Shown: one piece after another, positions 32,808 through 41,564 of the stretch
Layout: each line of letters opens with the position of its first letter
Position numbering within the stretch: position 1 is the first letter of the stretch
Origin: Mageeibacillus sp. UBA5734
Lineage (GTDB): Bacteria > Bacillota > Clostridia > Saccharofermentanales > UBA5734
Length of the DNA stretch: 42,656 nucleotides
Assembly: GCA_002419365.1 (NCBI GenBank)
Contig: DIGA01000054.1
Coordinates: forward strand, 10,455-53,110
Direction: 5' to 3'
Notes under the pieces: generated by a model
What the model was told of the DNA's origin: nothing
What the model saw: the letters and a program-made list of their open reading frames with translations, nothing else
Database searches by the model: none
Program-made: the position numbers and the translations under genes

Positions 32808-33965
32808 TTATAGTTCGTTGATCTGGCGGTAAAAGCAGGAATGGCTGCCGGTGTGGCAGGCCGGTCCGATCTGGTAGATGTCAGCAATCAGGGTATCGGC
32901 ATCACAGTCAACCGCCAGATGACGCAGCTGCTGGAAATGGCCGGACGTTTCGCCTTTGAGCCAGAGCTTCTTGCGGCTGCGGCTGTAGTAATGCATCAGG
33001 CCGGTAGCCAGGGTTTTCTCAAAGGCTTCCTGGTTCATGTAGGCCAGCATCAGGATCTCCTGGCTGGACTGTTCGCGGACGATGACAGGGATGCGGCCAT
33101 GGTCGTCGAGTTTGAGTTTGGGCCAGTAATGGCCGGACAGGACCAGGCTCTGGCCGAATGCTTCGCTGGTTTCGATCGCCTGGTTCTCGGCGAGGCGCTC
33201 CTCATGGGGCGGCCGGACCGGCACGCCGCGCAGGTTGAGATAGCTTTTCAAAGTCGGGATGGCGATTTCACCAAAATGGAACAGGCTGGCCGCCAGAACC
33301 GCGTCGGCGCCACCACTGACCAGGCCATCATAGAAGTCGGACAATTGACCGGCGCCACCGGACGCAATCACCGGAATCGAGACCCGGTCGGCGATCGCCC
33401 GGGTGATCCCGAGGTCGTAGCCGCTCTTGGTGCCATCCTTGTCCATGCTGGTCAGAAGGATCTCACCCGCACCGAGCCTTTCGACCCGGGTGGCCCACTC
33501 GATCGCGTCCAGGCCGGTGTAGCGGGTGCCGCCGGCGATCATCACTTCATAGCGGCCGAGTGGATTTTTGCGGACATCGATCGCGACAACAATGCACTGG
33601 CTGCCAAAACGTTCGGCGGCCTGGGTGATCAGGGCCGGGTTCTGGACGGCGGCGGAATTGAGCGAGACCTTGTCGGCGCCGGCCTGGAGCAGGACTCGGA
33701 TGTCCTCGAGGGTCCGGATGCCACCGCCAACTGTGAACGGAATGAAAACCTGGCGGGCAACCTGGCGCACAACGTCGATCAGGATGCCGCGTTCCTCGAG
33801 CGTGGCGGAAATGTCGAGAAAGACAAGCTCGTCCGCGCCTGATTCATTGTAGGCTTTGGCGATTTCCACCGGATCGCCGGCATCGCGGATGTTGATGAAA
33901 TTGATGCCTTTGACGACACGACCTGCGCGGACGTCAAGGCAGGGGATTACACGTTTGGCCAGCAT
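32808..33965 (-). CDS. hisFI: Fused HisF-HisI: imidazole glycerol phosphate synthase cyclase plus PR-AMP cyclohydrolase
   Basis: One 385-residue protein with two enzymes. Residues 1-252 form the HisF barrel, with catalytic D11 and D130 and the phosphate loops GGGIRT and ASGGAG; it works with HisH to make imidazole glycerol phosphate and AICAR. A linker (about 253-275) joins HisI (about 276-385), with W335, the metal site D353-C354-D355-D357 and C370-H371/C377 (GPACHTGSHSCFYR), which opens the PR-AMP ring two steps earlier. All key residues are kept, so both halves should be active. The start overlaps hisA by 19 bases. No stop or frameshift separates the halves. Confidence 0.93.
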   Translation of the reverse strand: MLAKRVIPCLDVRAGRVVKGINFINIRDAGDPVEIAKAYNESGADELVFLDISATLEERGILIDVVRQVARQVFIPFTVGGGIRTLEDIRVLLQAGADKVSLNSAAVQNPALITQAAERFGSQCIVVAIDVRKNPLGRYEVMIAGGTRYTGLDAIEWATRVERLGAGEILLTSMDKDGTKSGYDLGITRAIADRVSIPVIASGGAGQLSDFYDGLVSGGADAVLAASLFHFGEIAIPTLKSYLNLRGVPVRPPHEERLAENQAIETSEAFGQSLVLSGHYWPKLKLDDHGRIPVIVREQSSQEILMLAYMNQEAFEKTLATGLMHYYSRSRKKLWLKGETSGHFQQLRHLAVDCDADTLIADIYQIGPACHTGSHSCFYRQINEL

Positions 33966-34672
33966 TGCGCAAGACTCACCGTCCCTTCGTAAATGGCTTT
34001 ACCGACGATGACGCCAGCGGCACCTGTCTGTCGCACCGCCTCGATGTCGGCCCAGGTACCGATACCGCCAGAGGCGATGATCGCAAGGCTGGTCTGTTCG
34101 ACCAGTTCCTGGACGCGGTCGGTCGCCGAGCCGACCATCATGCCATCGCGGGCGATGTCGGTGAAAATCACCGTGCGGGCACCGAGGGCTTCCATGGTCC
34201 GGGCAAATTCCAGAGCCGGCAAGCCGCTGCCCTGGGTCCAGCCATCGATGCTGACCTCACCGTCACGGGCATCGATGCCGATCGCCACACGGTCCGGGTA
34301 GCGTTTGAGGATCTCCTCGACCAAAGGACGGTTCTTGACGGCGGCAGTGCCAAGGACGGCCCGGGTAATGCCGTTTTCCAGCAAGGTTTTGAGGTGTTCC
34401 AAGGTACGGATCCCGCCACCGGTCTGGACCATAAGGCCTGTTTCGCGGCTGATGGCTCGGATCAGGTCGACATGGGCGGGGACGCCACTTCTGGCGGCAT
34501 CGAGGTCGACGACATGGATCCAGGAAGCTCCGGCATCGCGGAAAGACCGGGCCATGGCGACCGGGTCATCGTGATAAACCGTGACTTGGTTGTAATCGCC
34601 CTGCCGGAGACGGACGCAGCGCCCGCCGAGCAGGTCGATTGCCGGATAAATGATGAAATTCGAATCAGCCAT
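33947..34672 (-). CDS. hisA: ProFAR isomerase
   Basis: Phosphoribosylformimino-5-aminoimidazole carboxamide ribotide isomerase, the step between HisI and HisFH. The 241-residue barrel has the catalytic Asp pair (PAIDLLGGRCVRL and TDIARDG) and phosphate loops GGGIRTLE and ASGGIG. The ATG shares one base with the hisH stop (TGATG). Confidence 0.97.
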   Translation of the reverse strand: MADSNFIIYPAIDLLGGRCVRLRQGDYNQVTVYHDDPVAMARSFRDAGASWIHVVDLDAARSGVPAHVDLIRAISRETGLMVQTGGGIRTLEHLKTLLENGITRAVLGTAAVKNRPLVEEILKRYPDRVAIGIDARDGEVSIDGWTQGSGLPALEFARTMEALGARTVIFTDIARDGMMVGSATDRVQELVEQTSLAIIASGGIGTWADIEAVRQTGAAGVIVGKAIYEGTVSLAQCWPNV

Positions 34673-35274
34673 CAGTCTTCGTCGCCTCCGAAAACCCAGC
34701 CGGCGAGCAGCTTGAGGCCACTGTCACCACTCTTTTCCGGGTGGAACTGGGTCAATAGGATGTTGTCTTTCTGCACGGCCGCTGCAAACGGAACACCATG
34801 GGTGCACCTGGCTGCCACCATGGCCGGATCAGCCGGGTCACAATAATAGGAATGGACAAAATAGAAATGGGTACCACTGGGCAAGATCGAAAGGCGGGAG
34901 TCTTCGAGCTGATTCCAGCCCATGTGCGGAATTTTCAGACCCGGTTGAGGCTGGAACCGGCGCACCGTGCCGGGCAGGATCCCCAAGCCGCGCGCATCTC
35001 CTTCTTCGCTGCTTTCAAACATCAGCTGCATGCCCAGGCAGATGCCGAGGAAAGGCCGGCCGGTCAGCAGATACTGGCGGATCGCCTCGTCGAGGCCTTT
35101 TTTCTCGAGCTGCTCGAGGGCATAGCTCATCGCACCAACACCTGGCAGGATCACCCGGTCGGCCCGGAAAATCACATCCGGGTCACTGGTGACTTCGGCA
35201 CGCTGGCCTAGATAGGTCAGAGCCTTGGCGACACTGCCGAGGTTGCCCATTTCATAGTCGATGATTGCAATCAT
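34672..35274 (-). CDS. hisH: Imidazole glycerol phosphate synthase, glutaminase subunit
   Basis: Class I glutamine amidotransferase that feeds ammonia to HisF. The 200-residue protein has the nucleophile C79 (GICLGMQ) and catalytic H178 and E180 (QFHPEKSG). It must pair with the HisF half of the fusion protein two genes later. CGGAGAG lies 5 bases before the ATG; the gap to purC is 47 bases. Confidence 0.97.
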   Translation of the reverse strand: MIAIIDYEMGNLGSVAKALTYLGQRAEVTSDPDVIFRADRVILPGVGAMSYALEQLEKKGLDEAIRQYLLTGRPFLGICLGMQLMFESSEEGDARGLGILPGTVRRFQPQPGLKIPHMGWNQLEDSRLSILPSGTHFYFVHSYYCDPADPAMVAARCTHGVPFAAAVQKDNILLTQFHPEKSGDSGLKLLAGWVFGGDED

Positions 35275-35321
35275 GGAACTCTCCGTTTCCGTTCGTCCGG
35301 TACCAGGCAGTATCGCGCCGA

Positions 35322-36212
35322 TCAGGCCAGTGGCTGGCCGGTCAGGCGTTCATAGGCTTCACGGTATTTGGCTGAGGTTTTCGAGATGACTTCCTCAGGC
35401 AGCTGCGGAGCCGGCGGATTTTTGTCCCAGTCGAGGGTCTCGAGCCACTCACGCAGGTACTGTTTATCAAAGCTTTTCTGGGCCCGGCCGGGTTCGTAAT
35501 CAGCCATTTCCCAGAAGCGCGAGGAGTCTGGCGTGAAGATCTCATCGGCGACGACCAGATGGCCATCGAGCAGGCCGAATTCGAATTTCGTGTCAGCCAG
35601 GATGATGCCGCGGCTTTCGGCATAGGCAGCCGCCTTGGCATAGAGGGCGAGGCTCTTTTCCTCGAGTTTGGTCGCCATGGCGGAGCCGATCAGCTTGCCC
35701 AGCTCGGCAATGGTGATATTGATGTCATGTCCTTCCTCTGCCTTGGTCGAAGGCGTGAACATCGGCTTGGGCAGGCGGTCACACTGGCGCAGGCCTTCCG
35801 GCATCTTGACACCACTGACGGTGCCATGCTGGCGGTACTCCTTGAGAGCAGAGCCTTCGAGATAGCCACGGACGATGCATTCGGCCGGGAGCATCTGGAC
35901 TTTTTTGACCCACATGGAGCGACCGGCCAGCTGGTCGGCGTACTGGTCGAGGCCGAGCGGGTATTCAGCCGGATTGGTCGAGATCACATGGTTGGGCACG
36001 ACGTCTTTCGTATAATCGAACCAGAAAGCGGCGATGCTGTTCAGGACCTTGCCCTTGTCGGGGATCAATTCGTCAAAGACCACGTCAAAGGCAGAAATCC
36101 GGTCCGTGACGACGATCAGCAGCGAATCGCCGAGGTCATAAACGTTCCTGACTTTGCCCCGGACAAACAGCGGCAGGTCGATAAAGGATGTGTCATTTAA
36201 GAGTTCAGACAT
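35322..36212 (-). CDS. purC: SAICAR synthase
   Basis: Purine pathway enzyme: joins CAIR and aspartate with ATP to give SAICAR. The 296-residue protein has RGKVRNVYDLGD, TDRISAFDVVFDELIPDKG and the later DTKFEFGLLDG, the hallmarks of the longer, yeast-like PurC type. The ATG at 36212 has AGGAGG 5 bases upstream; an in-frame start at 36233 is rejected. It lies between hisB and hisH on the same strand with 17- and 47-base gaps, so it is co-expressed with the histidine genes. Confidence 0.96.
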   Translation of the reverse strand: MSELLNDTSFIDLPLFVRGKVRNVYDLGDSLLIVVTDRISAFDVVFDELIPDKGKVLNSIAAFWFDYTKDVVPNHVISTNPAEYPLGLDQYADQLAGRSMWVKKVQMLPAECIVRGYLEGSALKEYRQHGTVSGVKMPEGLRQCDRLPKPMFTPSTKAEEGHDINITIAELGKLIGSAMATKLEEKSLALYAKAAAYAESRGIILADTKFEFGLLDGHLVVADEIFTPDSSRFWEMADYEPGRAQKSFDKQYLREWLETLDWDKNPPAPQLPEEVISKTSAKYREAYERLTGQPLA

Positions 36213-36229
36213 GGGTTCCTCCTGGACAA

Positions 36230-36817
36230 TCAAAGTACACCTTTGGTGCTGGGAATCTGGCCGGCACGGGCCGGATCGATGTGGACAGCCACGGACAGAG
36301 CCCGGGCCAGGGCTTTGAACAGGCCTTCGATGATGTGATGATCATTTTTACCATAGCGGCAGGACAGGTGCAAGGTGATGCCGGCATTAAACGCCAGGGC
36401 ACGGAAGAACTCCTCGGCCAGCTGCGTGTCGAAATCGCCGACCGCCGGGGCCCGGTGTTCGGCCTGGTAGACGAGGAACGGGCGACCGGACACGTCTACC
36501 ACAGCCTCGAGCAGAGCTTCATCCATGGGGATGACGGCCTGGCCATAGCGGTTGATGCCACGTTTGTCACCGAGCGCACGGGCGATGGCCTGGCCTAGGA
36601 CAATACCGACATCCTCCACGGTGTGGTGGCCATCGACGATCAGGTCGCCTTCTGCCCGGATGGTGAGGTCAAACTGGGCGTGTTTGGCCAGAAGGGTCAG
36701 CATGTGGTCAAAAAAGCCGATCCCTGTCTGGATGTCGGAACGGCCCTGGCCTTCGAGGTCAAGCGAGACATGGATATCTGTTTCCTGTGTTTTGCGGTCT
36801 TGCTGGGCTACGCGCAT
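36230..36817 (-). CDS. hisB: Imidazoleglycerol-phosphate dehydratase
   Basis: Sixth step of histidine synthesis. The 195-residue single-domain enzyme has the manganese motifs GHHTVEDVG (H64, H65, E68) and NDHHIIEGLFKA. The phosphatase half found in E. coli HisB is absent, so histidinol-phosphatase must be encoded elsewhere. The ATG at 36817 has AAGGAGG 8 bases upstream; the ATG at 36874, overlapping hisC by 4 bases, is less likely. Confidence 0.96.
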   Translation of the reverse strand: MRVAQQDRKTQETDIHVSLDLEGQGRSDIQTGIGFFDHMLTLLAKHAQFDLTIRAEGDLIVDGHHTVEDVGIVLGQAIARALGDKRGINRYGQAVIPMDEALLEAVVDVSGRPFLVYQAEHRAPAVGDFDTQLAEEFFRALAFNAGITLHLSCRYGKNDHHIIEGLFKALARALSVAVHIDPARAGQIPSTKGVL

Positions 36818-36870
36818 GGGGCGGCCTCCTTGTTCGCGTGGATATTGTTCCATTATAGGGCCTGGCATCC

Positions 36871-37986
36871 TCACTGGCTATCTGCCGTAATCTCGGTCAG
36901 TGCCGTGATGAAGGCATCCATTTCCGGATCTGTACCGATGGAGACTCGCAGGAAATTCTCGATCCGTGGTTGTTTGAAATGTCGGACCAGGATCCCGGCA
37001 TCGCGCAGACAGGTGTAGAGATCTGATGCTTTCAGCCGGTCATGGCGGATAAAGATGAAATTGGCGGACGAGGGCAGGACCAGAAATCCAAGGTTCTCCA
37101 GTGCCTGTGTGGTGCGTTGCCGTGTGGCCATGATCCGCGCCCGTGTGGTTTCAAACCACGGGCCATCGGCAAAAGCGGCAATGGCACAGGTCTGGGCGAG
37201 GCTGTCGAGGGTGTAGGAATTGAATGAATCGCGGATCCGTTCCAGGGCATGGATCAGATGGGGGTCGCCAATGGCAAAGCCGATCCGCATCCCGGCCAGG
37301 GAGCGCGATTTGGACAACGTCTGGATGACGAGGATGTTGTCGAACTCGGGCAACAGGGCGACAGCAGAGTCACCGCCGAAATCGACATAGGCTTCATCGA
37401 CCAGGACCAGGCGGTCGCGGTCCGCAGCAGCCAGTGAACGGATGCCTTCGAGAGGGAGCGCAATCCCTGTCGGGGCATTCGGATTGGCCAGGACGATCCC
37501 TGCCGAGGGGGCCTTGAGGGACTCAAGTGGCATTGAGAAATCTTCTGCCAGGGCGACCGTCCGGTAGGGGATGTCGTACAACCGGGCATAGACCGGGTAG
37601 AAACTGTAGGTGATGTCCGGGAAAATGATTTGTTCGGACGCTCCTGCCGTGGCCGGATCGACGTGGTGATTGAAAAAGGCCTGGAACGCCATGGCCAGGA
37701 CTTCATCCGAGCCATTGCCAACAAAGACCTGGTCCAGAGCTACTCCGTGGTAATCTGCCAGAGCCGTGCGGGTCGCCAGTCCAGTTGGATCTGGATAGAG
37801 TTTGAGCCGTTCGACCGGAAAGGTCTGGATCGCTTCGATCACGCCCGGGGCTGGCGGATAGGGGTTTTCGTTGGTGTTGAGCTTGATGAAGACGCGGTCG
37901 CGTGGCTGTTCACCCGGGACATAGGGCGTCAGGCCGTGGACCTTGCGGCTCCAAAGGCGGCGAGCGTCGCGATCAGAATGGCTCAT
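36871..37986 (-). CDS. hisC: Histidinol-phosphate aminotransferase
   Basis: PLP-dependent class I/II aminotransferase of 371 residues. Markers are LNTNENPYPPAP, GNGSDEVLAM, NPNAPTGIALP and the PLP lysine in QTLSKSRSLAGMRIGFA. The ATG at 37986 has AAGGAG 8 bases upstream; a GTG three codons earlier overlaps the ribosome site. Five bases after hisD. Confidence 0.96.
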   Translation of the reverse strand: MSHSDRDARRLWSRKVHGLTPYVPGEQPRDRVFIKLNTNENPYPPAPGVIEAIQTFPVERLKLYPDPTGLATRTALADYHGVALDQVFVGNGSDEVLAMAFQAFFNHHVDPATAGASEQIIFPDITYSFYPVYARLYDIPYRTVALAEDFSMPLESLKAPSAGIVLANPNAPTGIALPLEGIRSLAAADRDRLVLVDEAYVDFGGDSAVALLPEFDNILVIQTLSKSRSLAGMRIGFAIGDPHLIHALERIRDSFNSYTLDSLAQTCAIAAFADGPWFETTRARIMATRQRTTQALENLGFLVLPSSANFIFIRHDRLKASDLYTCLRDAGILVRHFKQPRIENFLRVSIGTDPEMDAFITALTEITADSQ

Positions 37987-37991
37987 AGGGA

Positions 37992-39359
37992 TCACTCCTT
38001 CCCTGCTGCTTGTCTTGGTGATTGATCCTCTGCTTGTTGCCGGGCCAGGTCCGCATCGAAACGGACTCGCAGGGCATCGGCGTGGGCGGCTAATTCTTCG
38101 CTGTCAGCAAACTGGGCAACTTTTTCCCACACTGCTGCCAAATCCTGGCGGGTGTAGCGGATCAGGCTGGTCTTCTTGATAAAATCAGCTGTGTTGAGCG
38201 GCGAGAAAAACCGGGCGGTTCCGCTGGTTGGCAGGACATGGTTGGGGCCGGCAAAGTAATCGCCGAGCGGTTCCGGGCTATAATGGCCGACGAAAATCGC
38301 GCCGGCATGGCGGATCTGCGCGATTGTCTGCTCGATGTCATCATCCTGGATGCAGAGTTCAAGGTGTTCGGGGGCCAGTTCATTGGCAAAATCAATCGCC
38401 GTACCCAGGTCGGGGACGACCAGGATGGCGCCGTACTGCTGCAGGGACTTCTCCAGAATCGCCCGGCGTGGCAGCAGCGGGACGCGGCGATCGATTTCGG
38501 CAGCAACAGCCAACGCCAGCTCAGGGTCTGTGGTCAGGAGCATGCTCGATGCCAGTGGATCATGCTCGGCCTGGGACAGCATGTCTGCTGCGACATAGGC
38601 CGGCTGGGCCGTCTTGTCCGCCAAGATCAGAATCTCGCTCGGCCCGGCGAACATGTCGATATCACAGTGGCCAAACACAAGGCGCTTGGCCGTATTGACG
38701 TAGATGTTGCCAGGGCCGCAGATCTTGTCGACCGCCGGTATGGTCGCTGTACCATAGGCCAGCGCAGCAATGGCCTGGGCACCGCCGACCCGGTAGATTT
38801 CATCAACACCGGCAATCGAGGCCGCGGCGAGAATCGCCGGATGGACGGTGCCATTGGGACGTGGCGGTGTGCACATGATAATCTTCCCCACTCCGGCCGC
38901 TTTGGCAGGCAAGACATTCATCAGGACCGAGGATGGCAGCGGGGCGGATCCTCCCGGGACATAGACACCGACACAATCGAGCGGCCGGTGGACAAGGCCG
39001 GTGAACCCTCCGTGTGCCGTGGCCAGATGGACATCCTGCGGCAGCTGGGCCTTGTGGAAACGGGTGATGTTGGTGGCAGCCTCACGCAGAGTGGCAAGCA
39101 GGTCTGGATCGATGCTGGCGAGGGCCTGCTCAACTTCAGCTTCAGTCACCCTCAGTTGCGCTGGGGCAAGACGGACCTTGTCGAAACGCTCAGTATACGC
39201 CAGAACGGCGGAATCACCGCGGGACCGGATGTCATCCAGGACGGACTGGACTGTTGTAATGACGGGCGCCAAGTCCATTTTTTCGCGCAGACCCAGCTTG
39301 GCTGTGACCGTGGACAGCTCGGACCGGGTCGTCGGTGTGACGCTCACAAGAGGGCTCAT
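37992..39359 (-). CDS. hisD: Histidinol dehydrogenase
   Basis: Last two oxidations to L-histidine with NAD and zinc. The 455-residue protein has YVPGGSAPLPSSVLMNVLPA, the GPGNIYVNTAKRLV motif, the zinc-ligand region QAEHDP and SGTARFFSPL. Slightly longer than the usual 430 because of a polar C-terminal tail (DLARQQAEDQSPRQ). The start overlaps hisG by 4 bases (ATGA). Confidence 0.97.
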   Translation of the reverse strand: MSPLVSVTPTTRSELSTVTAKLGLREKMDLAPVITTVQSVLDDIRSRGDSAVLAYTERFDKVRLAPAQLRVTEAEVEQALASIDPDLLATLREAATNITRFHKAQLPQDVHLATAHGGFTGLVHRPLDCVGVYVPGGSAPLPSSVLMNVLPAKAAGVGKIIMCTPPRPNGTVHPAILAAASIAGVDEIYRVGGAQAIAALAYGTATIPAVDKICGPGNIYVNTAKRLVFGHCDIDMFAGPSEILILADKTAQPAYVAADMLSQAEHDPLASSMLLTTDPELALAVAAEIDRRVPLLPRRAILEKSLQQYGAILVVPDLGTAIDFANELAPEHLELCIQDDDIEQTIAQIRHAGAIFVGHYSPEPLGDYFAGPNHVLPTSGTARFFSPLNTADFIKKTSLIRYTRQDLAAVWEKVAQFADSEELAAHADALRVRFDADLARQQAEDQSPRQAAGKE

Positions 39360-40063
39360 GCGGTCACCTCCCGCCCGGCTGCACCGGTTGCTGCACCAGT
39401 TGCTGCGGCGGTTGCCTGCTGGCGGTTCTGGTCCAGCTGGACGCGTACCGCCTGGATCAGGGGATTGATCCGGTCGGCTTTCATTTTCATGCTGACGCGG
39501 TTGACCACCATGCGGGCGCTGATCTCTTCGATGACCTCAAGGACGCCAAGGCCATTTTCTTCGAGCGTGCGGCCGCTTTCGACGATGTCGACGATGACAT
39601 CGGACAGACCAATCAGGGGAGCCAGTTCAACGGAGCCGTTAAGCTTGATGATCTCGACACTTTCGCGTTTCTTGGTCTCGAAATATTCACGGGCAATGTG
39701 CGGGTACTTGGTGCCGATGCGCTTGTTGGGCAGACGATCGAGCTTGCCGGCCAGGGATTTGGGTCCACAGACACACATCCGGCAGGCACCAAATCCGAGA
39801 TTGAGCACCTCATAGAGCTGGCGGCTCTCCTCGAGCAGCGTGTCCTTGCCGACGACCCCGATATCAGCCGCGCCGTATTCGACGTAGGTCGGCACATCGG
39901 CCGGCTTGGCCATGATGAAGCGCAGGCCTGTCTGGGCGTCCTCCAGGATCAGCTTGCGGCTTTTTTCCTTGGCAGCACGGCAGTCATAGCCAGCTTGTTC
40001 AAGCAGTTCAATGGCCTGTTCCGCCAGGCGGCCTTTGGACAGGGCGATGGTCAGTTTATCCAT
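39356..40063 (-). CDS. hisG: ATP phosphoribosyltransferase, short catalytic form
   Basis: First, feedback-regulated step of histidine synthesis. The 235-residue protein has TIALSKGRL, the DIGVVGKDTL loop and the PRPP-binding ISDVIVDIVESGRTL. It lacks the C-terminal regulatory domain of long HisG, so it needs HisZ, encoded just upstream. The last 20 residues form an Ala/Thr/Gly-rich tail encoded by a degenerate 12-base repeat (near 39375-39415). Confidence 0.96.
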   Translation of the reverse strand: MDKLTIALSKGRLAEQAIELLEQAGYDCRAAKEKSRKLILEDAQTGLRFIMAKPADVPTYVEYGAADIGVVGKDTLLEESRQLYEVLNLGFGACRMCVCGPKSLAGKLDRLPNKRIGTKYPHIAREYFETKKRESVEIIKLNGSVELAPLIGLSDVIVDIVESGRTLEENGLGVLEVIEEISARMVVNRVSMKMKADRINPLIQAVRVQLDQNRQQATAAATGAATGAAGREVTA

Positions 40064-40090
40064 GAATGGCAGCTCCTTTTCATGTACCGG

Positions 40091-41317
40091 TCAGGACGAA
40101 GTCTCTTGGGGGTCGATGGTCTCGATCTCGTCGCTATCGGGGCCAAGATACAGGATGGAGGCAAAGTCACTGTGTGCGGCCAGTTCAGCCAATTCGGCGT
40201 AACTTTTACCATCGTAGTCACAGACGACCGACCAGCCGTTTTGCCGCATCTGGCGCGCCCGGGCGAGGGCCGCAGCCTGGCGGGATGGGTGGTAGCCAAG
40301 AAAATCGACCGCCGGTCGGGCTGGCAGGCTCTGCCCCTGGCGACGCAAGGCCATCAGGGCGAAATTCAAGCCAATCGAAAACCCGGTTGCTGACAATTGG
40401 CGGCCAAAATTACTGACCAGCTGATCATAACGCCCCCCACTGAAGAGCGGAAATCCCAGACCATAGGTGAAGCCCTTGAAGATCACACCACTATAATAAT
40501 TCAAACTTTGCAGCTGGCCCAGGTCGAGGGAAACAAATTCGAGCAATCCAGCGGCTGCAAGGTGGTCGAGGACAGCGCGCAGATTCGCCAATGCTTCGCG
40601 GCTCAAGGCATTTTCGACCAGCAGTTCCAGCTGGTCGATCACGTCATAGGTGCCATAGAGGGCTGGCATCTGCAACAGGACTTCGCGGGCTTTGCCTGAA
40701 AGACCCATCCGGTCGGATAGCTCTTCGATGGCGACCATGTCCTTGGCATCGATCAGGCGGTGCAATTTCTCGGCAGTTTCCTCATCCAGTCCCCATTCGG
40801 CGACCAGACCTTTGAAAAAATTAACCTGGCCGATCGAAACCTGGAGGTCTTTGATCCCCGTCGCCTGGGCCGATTCAATCGCCATGGCGATGATTTCCGC
40901 ATCAGCTGCCGGCGACTGGCTGCCCATCAGCTCGACACCCGCCTGGGTGAACTCGCGTTGGCGACCGCCACCGGACTCATTGTAGCGGTACATGCTGTTG
41001 ATGTAGGAAAAGCGCAGCGGCAGCTGGCTGTCGCGATACAAGGTAGCTGCAACCCGGGCGGCCGGGACCGTGCCGTCATAGCGCAGACAGAGAATGCGGC
41101 CCTGCTGGTCAAAAAATTTGAACAGACCTTCCTGTGGGGCCAGGCCACTGCCGGATGCATAGACGTCGTAGAATTCGATGCCTGGGGTCTCCAGCTCGAG
41201 ATAGCCACGTTGCCAGAACAGGTCGCGCAGTTTGTGTTCCAACTGGCGCTTGGCATAGCAGTCATCAGGTAAAAGATCCTGGACACCGTCCGGTGTGTGG
41301 AATTGCCATTGTCCCAT
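40091..41317 (-). CDS. hisZ: ATP phosphoribosyltransferase regulatory subunit
   Basis: Histidyl-tRNA-synthetase-like protein that activates short HisG and mediates histidine inhibition. The 408-residue protein has the class II fold motifs (LRYDGTVPAARV, YRYNESGGGRQREFTQAGVE, FSGGRYDQL) but no clear tRNA-binding domain, and it heads the his operon, so HisZ is preferred to HisS. The ATG at 41317 has AAAGGA 7 bases upstream; an in-frame ATG at 41365 would add 16 basic residues. Confidence 0.93.
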   Translation of the reverse strand: MGQWQFHTPDGVQDLLPDDCYAKRQLEHKLRDLFWQRGYLELETPGIEFYDVYASGSGLAPQEGLFKFFDQQGRILCLRYDGTVPAARVAATLYRDSQLPLRFSYINSMYRYNESGGGRQREFTQAGVELMGSQSPAADAEIIAMAIESAQATGIKDLQVSIGQVNFFKGLVAEWGLDEETAEKLHRLIDAKDMVAIEELSDRMGLSGKAREVLLQMPALYGTYDVIDQLELLVENALSREALANLRAVLDHLAAAGLLEFVSLDLGQLQSLNYYSGVIFKGFTYGLGFPLFSGGRYDQLVSNFGRQLSATGFSIGLNFALMALRRQGQSLPARPAVDFLGYHPSRQAAALARARQMRQNGWSVVCDYDGKSYAELAELAAHSDFASILYLGPDSDEIETIDPQETSS

Positions 41318-41388
41318 GGAATGATCCTTTCTCTTCGGCGCAGCCTGTTTGCCGGCAGCCATCACTTTAGCAAGGTAAACTGATAAAG

Positions 41389-41406
41389 CGATAAAGTACT
41401 TTCGCT
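41389..41406. promoter_or_regulatory. Palindrome at the his transcription start, possible operator
   Basis: An 18-base near-perfect inverted repeat, GCGATAAAGTACTTTCGC on the plus strand, with a perfect AAAGTACTTT core. It begins directly after the -10 box, where a repressor would block RNA polymerase. No T-box, terminator hairpin or run of His codons is seen between here and hisZ. Confidence 0.5.
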
Positions 41407-41435
41407 ATTATAGACAGCTGGCCAGGCGCTGTCAA
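41407..41435 (-). promoter_or_regulatory. Perfect consensus promoter of the histidine operon
   Basis: On the minus strand TTGACA (41435-41430), exactly 17 bases, TATAAT (41412-41407). Transcription would start near 41400, giving a leader of about 80 bases. Confidence 0.93.
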
Positions 41436-41483
41436 CCCAGCCTTTTCTTTTCCAGCTAGGGGCTGTCTGGCCTGCACGCCAGC

Positions 41484-41523
41484 AAAAAAAGCTGTCTTGT
41501 GCGTGAGCAAGACAGCTTTTTTG
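41484..41523 (-). terminator. Bidirectional terminator behind the V-ATPase operon
   Basis: A 10-bp perfect stem (41490-41499 with 41508-41517) has six or more A before it and six T after it, so it works on both strands. It ends the ntpB-ntpD transcript. Confidence 0.93.
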
Positions 41524-41564
41524 CATGTGCAGGATTTGACCCTGATCCAAAATGGACGCAGGTC

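Noticed and set aside
32841..33842. 333-codon plus-strand frame over the HisF-HisI gene
   Set aside because: Antisense shadow without domain motifs.
38238..39815. Long open frame (525 codons) on the plus strand
   Set aside because: It is the antisense shadow of hisD and hisG, which have full family motifs; GC-rich codon bias leaves the opposite strand open.
40091..41317. Histidyl-tRNA synthetase (hisS)
   Set aside because: It lacks a clear anticodon-binding domain and heads the his operon beside short HisG, which requires HisZ.
41318..41400. T-box or His leader peptide upstream of hisZ
   Set aside because: No specifier hairpin, T-box sequence, terminator or run of His codons is visible.
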